The notes beneath the pieces were generated by a model. The model had not been told where the DNA came from. It did no database searches and saw nothing but the letters and a program-made list of their open reading frames with translations. From Asbonarchaeum sp964517675 (GTDB lineage: Archaea; Nanohalarchaeota; Nanosalinia; Nanosalinales; Nanoanaerosalinaceae), in NCBI GenBank assembly GCA_964517675.1, contig CAZFEL010000002.1, forward strand, positions 1 through 64,000: DNA of 64,000 nt. Reading direction: 5' to 3'. A program made the position numbers and the translations under genes. Below, in pieces: positions 59,482-64,000 of this stretch (positions are counted from its first letter, which is position 1; each line of letters opens with the position of its first letter).

Positions 59482-60387
59482 ATGGTGCTCTCACTGGACA
59501 CAGATGACCTCGCGGAGTACATGGACGATACCACACAGCGCCGGTTCGGAGGCGGCGCGTTCATCTACAACAGCGACAGCGACACGATCAGGTTCGTGAT
59601 CCGGGACTGGGGATCAGAGGAGTTCACCCCTGCCTTCCCGGGATCCGTGGACGGCAACATGGGCGTCCAGAACCGGCAGGAAAGCGCCATGGACCTCGTG
59701 GCGCGTGAGGCACTCGAGACCGCCTGGGTCGATCAGGACGACAACACGTTCTATCTGCTCGATACCGTCAGCTACAAGGACGAGCTCCAGGAGGACGTCG
59801 AAGCGGACGTCAAAGACGTCGCCGAAGGCCTTTTCGACATGGACGATCACAGTATCGAATACGTCGAACCGGAAAGCACCACCCTGCCCCGGACGGAGGA
59901 GTACTTCCGCTGGGGCGACCCCCGCGAGGACCCGGAGAACAGCTTCGTCGCCGGTATCGTGGAGGAACGATCCTACGATGACGACGGCGAGCTCGAAGAA
60001 CGGAGCGAGGAGCTGCTCTCCCTCATCGAGATCGGTGATGACACCGTCCCGGACAGCGCCGATCCCATCGATCTAGAGGTCACACCGGACGGGTTCCCGC
60101 TCGCGCGGATGATCTGGGAGCTCGACCCGTACGAGGGCGAGGGACAGGTCTCGTACGTCGACCGTGACAGCGGCGAGGTCATCACCGAGGAAGGCTCTTT
60201 CCAGGACAACTACAACCTGATCGAGGACCGCCTCGCAGAAGGCTGGGGCGAGCCCTCGATGACCGTCAAATCCTACGCAGCGCTGAAGGGGCTGCCACCT
60301 GTCGGGGAGGAGACTGAAGAGTACAGCCTCGCCGATGAGACCACGGACTGGGTCCAGGACAGCGATCAGGCCTATGACTGGGTCTAG
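59482..60387 (+). CDS. Nudix-fold-like acidic protein with degenerate box
   Basis: 301 aa, strongly acidic. Residues around 59-84 read G-VQNRQ-E-SAMDLVA-REALETAWV, which fits Gx5Ex7REUxExxxU of the Nudix box except that the second Glu of EE is Thr and the closing Gly is Trp. Flanking beta strands (GGAFIYNSDSDTIRFVIRD, FYLLDTVSYKD) support a Nudix fold. The C-terminal 150 residues are unassigned. GGTGA seven bases before ATG 59482 can act as a ribosome site. Activity is doubtful. Confidence 0.6.
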   Translation: MVLSLDTDDLAEYMDDTTQRRFGGGAFIYNSDSDTIRFVIRDWGSEEFTPAFPGSVDGNMGVQNRQESAMDLVAREALETAWVDQDDNTFYLLDTVSYKDELQEDVEADVKDVAEGLFDMDDHSIEYVEPESTTLPRTEEYFRWGDPREDPENSFVAGIVEERSYDDDGELEERSEELLSLIEIGDDTVPDSADPIDLEVTPDGFPLARMIWELDPYEGEGQVSYVDRDSGEVITEEGSFQDNYNLIEDRLAEGWGEPSMTVKSYAALKGLPPVGEETEEYSLADETTDWVQDSDQAYDWV

Positions 60388-60660
60388 TCCTCATCAGCAT
60401 GCCGTTTGAGGGCCTCCCGGACGCGGTCGACCGATGGGACATCATGACCCTGGGAAATTCGTTCACCCTCGATGAGCAGCACCAGCGGATGGTAGCCACC
60501 GTGCACCAGCGCAAGCGGGAACCCTGTCCACCACGAACGGGAGGGCCCGACCGGTTGTGATCGCCATCGACAGAGACGGGAACAAAGAACCGCTCATCTC
60601 AGCTATCAGGCCACTGAAGCCAGTAGAATGGAGTTGATACCATTCACGTGGGGATAAGCC
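60384..60660 (-). pseudogene. Decayed small gene after DUF2892-like gene
   Basis: One frame reads DGLSPREWYQLHSTGFSGLI, AEMSGSLFPSLSMAITTGRA and LPFVVD; a second continues TGFPLALVHGGYHPLVLLIE, GERISQGHDVPSVDRVREAL and KRHADED to a TAG at 60384. Joined they resemble a ~95-residue protein with a beta-alpha pattern reminiscent of thioredoxin-like folds, but no start codon or CxxC is visible. The shift is near 60540. Confidence 0.4.
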
Positions 60661-60667
60661 GTCCTGA

Positions 60668-60886
60668 TCAACGATCCGAGAGCCTTTCCTTGATCTTACG
60701 CACGGCTTTTTTCGTCCCGCAGAAACAGGTCACATAGTTCGCCATGAACCCGAGACTCGCAAGGCCCATCCCTGCAAGCAGATACATGTTCGATGTCTCC
60801 AGATAGCCGATCGTCCCGACCGCACCGAGGACCAGCCCGATTGCCAGCCTGCGCTTCCGCTCGCGGTCCGAGAGATTCTGCTCCAT
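60668..60886 (-). CDS. DUF2892-like small membrane protein
   Basis: 72 aa from ATG 60886. MEQNLSDRERKRRLAIGL, two hydrophobic helices (about 16-32 and 38-54) and a Cys-containing tail (YVTCFCGTKKAV) match the short DUF2892 family (N...DR..R...G..L). Function of the family is unknown; some members are fused to rhodanese domains. The longer in-frame reading upstream lacks support. Confidence 0.65.
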   Translation of the reverse strand: MEQNLSDRERKRRLAIGLVLGAVGTIGYLETSNMYLLAGMGLASLGFMANYVTCFCGTKKAVRKIKERLSDR

Positions 60887-60944
60887 CGATATCACGGCAA
60901 CAACTGAGTCCCGCACCCTGTTAAAATGCGGTCCAGCCAGATAC

Positions 60945-61208
60945 TCACGCGCCAAGGACCCGGAAGGTGTACGACGTCGAGGTGTTCTCGACCCGGACCT
61001 CACCGGCCTCCGCATCGACCTGGATCGATGTCACATCGTTCAGCTCCGTGCTGTGCAGCGGCATCCCTTCCCTGACACGGTGACCATCGATCTCGAGAGT
61101 ACCGGAACCGGACCGGCAGACGATCCGGCCGTCCTCCGACCCGACCGTCTCGAACAGCTCCCCAAGTGCCTCCCGGAGCTTCCGGGTGTGTTCGATCGGT
61201 ATCGTCAT
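60945..61208 (-). CDS. Hypothetical beta-rich protein, 87 aa
   Basis: From ATG 61208: MTIPIEHTRKLREALGELFE then a beta-rich region (GRIVCRSGSGTLEIDGHRV ... SIQVDAEAGEVRVEN). One Cys. TTTAAATC at 61229-61236 is about 25 bases upstream and is shared with the divergent OsmC gene. No family recognised. Confidence 0.6.
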   Translation of the reverse strand: MTIPIEHTRKLREALGELFETVGSEDGRIVCRSGSGTLEIDGHRVREGMPLHSTELNDVTSIQVDAEAGEVRVENTSTSYTFRVLGA

Positions 61209-61227
61209 GACACAGCCTGCTGGACGA

Positions 61228-61236
61228 CGAGATTTA
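61228..61236. promoter_or_regulatory. Shared symmetric TATA box of two divergent genes
   Basis: GATTTAAAC is the only AT element in the 52-base spacer between ATG 61208 (minus) and ATG 61261 (plus); distances of about 25 and 28 bases suit both directions. Confidence 0.5.
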
Positions 61237-61260
61237 AACACAGGTCCCGCACATCCATCC

Positions 61261-61692
61261 ATGCTCGAGTACCCGATCACCCTCGAGATGACAGCATCCC
61301 TCGAACAGGACCGGATCGAATGGTTCACGGCCTCCGAGAACGGCTCCCTTGAGGTCGGCATCCCGCCACAGTTCGGCGGGGAATCAGAGACCCTCTCGCC
61401 CGAAGAGCTGTACGGCCTCTCACTGCTCAACTGCTATCTCGCCACGTTCAAGACCCTGGCAGGACAGGGCTCGTTCACGTACCAGCAGGTCGATATCGAC
61501 GGCGATGTCGTCCTCGACCGGGACGATGACGGCAAGCCATGGATGAGCGAGATGCACCTCGATGTGACCGTCACCGATCCCGAGCCGGAAGACGACCTCG
61601 AGGACCTCCACGAGCGGACCCTGCAGAACTGCTTCATCCACCGCAGCGTCAGGACAGAGATCGAGACCGACCTCCACGTCGAGCAGCTCTGA
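61261..61692 (+). CDS. OsmC-family protein
   Basis: 143 aa. SPEELYGLSLLNCYLATFKTL (Cys near 59) and the second conserved Cys in RTLQNCFIHRSV (near 124) match the OsmC/Ohr thiol-peroxidase-like fold, with an N-terminal beta meander. Such proteins reduce organic hydroperoxides or handle reactive sulfur. Leaderless start 28 bases after the shared TATA. Confidence 0.82.
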   Translation: MLEYPITLEMTASLEQDRIEWFTASENGSLEVGIPPQFGGESETLSPEELYGLSLLNCYLATFKTLAGQGSFTYQQVDIDGDVVLDRDDDGKPWMSEMHLDVTVTDPEPEDDLEDLHERTLQNCFIHRSVRTEIETDLHVEQL

Positions 61693-61693
61693 G

Positions 61694-63100
61694 TCAGGAC
61701 AGCCGCTCCCGGACCGCCTCTGCCCTGTCCCGGTGCTCCTGGAGGGTCTCCCCGCTCATCCTGTCGAGGTGGGACAGCATCACCTTCATCCGCGGGATCT
61801 CCTCGATCAGGTCACTGTGCCGGTCGATGAACGCCCAGTACAGGCTGTCCCACTCGTCCTCCCAGTCCCCCCCATAATGGCTCATCTTGCCGACATAGTT
61901 GGACGAGGAGACGTACGGCTTCGTCATCATCGCCGGCCAGGCGTACTGGCTCATCCCGTAGATGTTCGGCACCATCACCCACTCATAGGCATCGATGAAA
62001 AGCTCCATGAACCAGTCATGGACCTCGTCCGGGTCCGTCCCGAGCAGCAGGAGGATATTGCCCAGCACCATCAGCCGCTCGATGTGGTGGGTGTAGGCGT
62101 TGTCCAGGGTACGCTCGATCGCACGGTCCACAGGCTCGAATCCGGTCTCGGCGGTGTAGAACTGCGGCGGGACCGGCCGATCGTGGCCGAGCTCGTTCGC
62201 CTCAGTCATCCCCGGCTCCAGCTGGTACAGCGCCCGGACGTACTCCCGCCAGCCCATGATCTGCCTGAGGAACCCCTCAAGGGAGTTGAGCGGATACTCA
62301 TGCTCCTCGTGGGCCTCGAGGGTCGCCTCAATGATCTCGTCCGGGGTCAGGAGCCCAATGTTGAGCGAGGACGACAGCAGCGAGTGGTAGCCGTAGTCCA
62401 GATCCGGCTCGAAGGCATCCTGGTACCGGCCGAAGTCCGCGAGGCGCTCCTCCAGGAACCTTGCAAGCTGCTCTCGTGCCTCCTCTTTGGTAGTCGGCCA
62501 GCGGAACCCCTCCATCGACCCGGGACTGTCAGGGAACCGGTCGCGGACCCACGATCTTGCCTCCTCGACGTACGCCGACGAGAACGATGGTACTCTCGGG
62601 AGTTCGTGGCCCTCCGGCAGCTTCTCGCGATTCTCAGGGTCGAAGCTCCATTTGCCACCGACCGGAGACCCGTCCTGGTCCACCAGCACATCGTGGCGCT
62701 CCCGCATCGCCCGGTAGTAGGATAGCTGATGGTATTCGTTGTCCTTGAAGTACGAGCGGTTGAACCGGCGGGTCGCGAGGAACATCGGTGTCTCGTGGAC
62801 AATCAGGTCAACGTCGTGGTCCTCGGCAGCCGCCTCCAGGTCCGCCAGTATCCCGTTGTTGACAGGATCGTAGACATGGACCGTGTCATGCTCCTCCCAG
62901 TCCGGCTCCCCGTCCAGCCCGATGTAGCCGGTCCCGAACCGTTCCTGGAAGGCCTGCATCGAGGAGCGGTGGAGGACGAGCTTCTGGACGTGGTAGTCAT
63001 AGGCCTCGAAGAAATGCGGGTGCTCCCAGAGGATGACCTCGTCTCTTTCCCCGGCCTCCTCGAAGAGCTGGTGGGGGAGGAGGAACCATATCTCGGCCAT
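61694..63100 (-). CDS. COG3046 photolyase/cryptochrome-related protein lacking cysteines
   Basis: 468 aa from ATG 63100 (MAEIWFLLPHQLFEE). The N-terminal Rossmann domain and the C-terminal FAD-binding helices (LSSSLNIGLLTPDEII, LRQIMGWREYVRALY, WVMVPNIYGMSQYAW, then KPYVSSSNYVGKMSHY and DSLYWAFIDRHSD) identify the FeS-BCP/PhrB group, which repairs (6-4) photoproducts or senses light. Members usually bind a [4Fe-4S] cluster through four Cys; this protein has no Cys at all, and the C-x2-C segment after KMS(D)Y reads YGGDWEDEWD. The cluster must be absent. Confidence 0.88.
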   Translation of the reverse strand: MAEIWFLLPHQLFEEAGERDEVILWEHPHFFEAYDYHVQKLVLHRSSMQAFQERFGTGYIGLDGEPDWEEHDTVHVYDPVNNGILADLEAAAEDHDVDLIVHETPMFLATRRFNRSYFKDNEYHQLSYYRAMRERHDVLVDQDGSPVGGKWSFDPENREKLPEGHELPRVPSFSSAYVEEARSWVRDRFPDSPGSMEGFRWPTTKEEAREQLARFLEERLADFGRYQDAFEPDLDYGYHSLLSSSLNIGLLTPDEIIEATLEAHEEHEYPLNSLEGFLRQIMGWREYVRALYQLEPGMTEANELGHDRPVPPQFYTAETGFEPVDRAIERTLDNAYTHHIERLMVLGNILLLLGTDPDEVHDWFMELFIDAYEWVMVPNIYGMSQYAWPAMMTKPYVSSSNYVGKMSHYGGDWEDEWDSLYWAFIDRHSDLIEEIPRMKVMLSHLDRMSGETLQEHRDRAEAVRERLS

Positions 63101-63122
63101 GAACACATCTGTGGGACTGAGA

Positions 63123-63150
63123 CTGAAAAACGGGTCGGTCCGTTTTTGTA
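63123..63150. promoter_or_regulatory. Mirror-image divergent promoter on an inverted repeat
   Basis: AAAAACGG and CCGTTTTT (8-base perfect arms, 6-base spacer, 63126-63147). Each T-rich arm is the TATA-like element of one gene: the left one is 27 bases from ATG 63100 (minus) and the right one 27 bases from ATG 63173 (plus). Confidence 0.5.
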
Positions 63151-63172
63151 CCGGGATCAATAAGACTGATCC

Positions 63173-63976
63173 ATGGACCCCGACACCGTGACCGCCGCCT
63201 GCGAGCACGTTGCCGAACGGACGGACACAGCACCCGAGACCGCCCTCATCCTGGGATCGGGCCTTGGCCACCTCGCCGACCGGATCGAGGACCCCGCACA
63301 CATCCCCTACAACGAGGTTCCAGGCCTCCCGGCCTCCTCAATCGAGGGCCACGAGGGCCGGTTCGTCACCGGGCGGCTGGAAGGCAACGATGTCATCGCG
63401 ATGCAGGGGCGGCTCCATTACTACGAGACAGGCGAGATGGACCCCGTGGGACTGCCTGTCAGGATCATGCACCGGCTCGGTGCGGAACGGCTCATCGTCA
63501 CCAACGCCGCAGGCGGTATCGCGGACAGGCTCGATCCCGGGGACCTGATGCTGCTCAGTGACCATCTCAACATGATGCCGAGCCCGCTGATCGGCACCCA
63601 CGATGACAGCTTCGGACCGCGGTTCCCCAACATGACCGAGCCCTACAGCACGGAGCTCAGGGAGACGGCACAGGACATCACCGAGGAAGAACTCAAAGAG
63701 GGCGTCTATGCCGGCATGACAGGTCCGGCCTACGAGACACCGGCGGAGGTGCGGATGCTCGAGACCCTCGGCGCGGACGCGGCCGGCATGTCGACGGTCC
63801 CCGAGACCATCGTCGCCAACCAGGAAGGCATGGACGTCCTCGGGATCTCCAGCATCACCAACCACGCCGCAGGCAAAAGCAGTGAGCCACTCAGCCACGA
63901 GGAGGTCCTCGAGGTCACCGAGCAGGTCCAGGACCGCCTCGCCGATCTCGTCCTCAGCGTGCTTGGACGGCTATGA
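63173..63976 (+). CDS. Purine nucleoside phosphorylase (trimeric type)
   Basis: 267 aa. LILGSGLGHLAD (phosphate-binding Ser), GRLHYYETG (GRxHxYEG), VTNAAGG, GMTGPAYETPAEVRML and GADAAGMSTVPE are the PNP/MTAP family signatures, and NHAAG (TNxAxG) binds the purine. It cleaves purine nucleosides with phosphate to base and ribose-1-phosphate, for salvage. Lengths fit. The next gene starts in an ATGA overlap. Confidence 0.92.
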   Translation: MDPDTVTAACEHVAERTDTAPETALILGSGLGHLADRIEDPAHIPYNEVPGLPASSIEGHEGRFVTGRLEGNDVIAMQGRLHYYETGEMDPVGLPVRIMHRLGAERLIVTNAAGGIADRLDPGDLMLLSDHLNMMPSPLIGTHDDSFGPRFPNMTEPYSTELRETAQDITEEELKEGVYAGMTGPAYETPAEVRMLETLGADAAGMSTVPETIVANQEGMDVLGISSITNHAAGKSSEPLSHEEVLEVTEQVQDRLADLVLSVLGRL

Positions 63977-64000
63977 AGGCCACCGGTGTTACCACCGAAC
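63973..64000 (+). CDS. Partial gene start, unknown
   Basis: ATG 63973 overlaps the phosphorylase stop (ATGA) and nine codons are visible (MKATGVTTE) before the window ends. The arrangement suggests another salvage-pathway gene in the same operon, but identity cannot be read. Confidence 0.5.

Noticed and set aside
1..64000. CRISPR array or insertion sequence
   Set aside because: No regularly spaced repeats, no transposase motifs and no terminal inverted repeats with target duplications were seen by eye.

Overview
The window is GC-rich chromosomal DNA from an archaeon, most likely a halophile. The predicted proteins are strongly acidic. TATA-like boxes repeatedly sit about 25-28 bases upstream of start codons, so many mRNAs look leaderless. 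There are TetR, MMPL, FNT, NadM, archaellin-type N-terminus and COG1361-like genes, and one tRNA gene carries an archaeal bulge-helix-bulge intron. I cannot decide from this window between Halobacteria and a DPANN-type halophile such as Nanohaloarchaeota. There is no rRNA gene, no CRISPR array and no recognisable transposase or integrase.

Layout. 1-6.7 kb: small proteins, an NRAMP-like transporter (+), then a tightly overlapping four-gene minus-strand operon. That operon encodes a sugar nucleotidylyltransferase, a protein ending in a PEP-utilising phosphohistidine domain, a histidine phosphatase and a PPDK-type ATP-grasp domain; together they look like a split dikinase-like phosphotransfer system. 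6.7-12.9 kb: an accessory region with a structured leader, an AT-richer Tat-exported chymotrypsin-like protease, and a cluster of related membrane-anchored Cys-rich/Ig-like proteins in intact, frameshifted and fused-remnant forms. It ends at a tRNA-Lys(UUU) gene with a 190-nt intron and a duplicated 3' end. 13.3-28 kb: methyltransferase, Nudix, pilin-like surface protein, broken KaiC gene, MFS and ABC transporters, a new-looking metallopeptidase, an SDR protein, a pentapeptide-repeat ion channel and a glyoxalase/esterase pair. 28-41.5 kb: divergent MrfB/MrfA-like exonuclease and helicase, TetR with a split RND (MMPL) exporter and COG1361-like protein, and an AddB/AddA-like nuclease-helicase pair. 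41.5-53 kb: CsaA-like protein, the grpE-dnaK-dnaJ chaperone operon, a phosphoribosyltransferase-domain protein, and uvrC-uvrA divergent from uvrB. 53-54.4 kb: an AT-rich two-gene cassette with a PIN-domain protein. 54.4-64 kb: SprT-like protease, methyltransferase, FNT channel, nadM, several hypotheticals, OsmC, a COG3046 photolyase-related protein without any cysteine, and purine nucleoside phosphorylase.

Working together: a large share of 28-63 kb is DNA repair (MrfAB-like, AddAB-like, UvrABC, SprT-like, photolyase-like) plus protein quality control. Genes are packed tightly, with ATGA overlaps in operons, CTAG-shared stops between convergent genes and single TATA elements between divergent genes. 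Several genes are broken by single-base shifts, nearly all resolvable at short G or C runs, so assembly error must be excluded before they are called pseudogenes.
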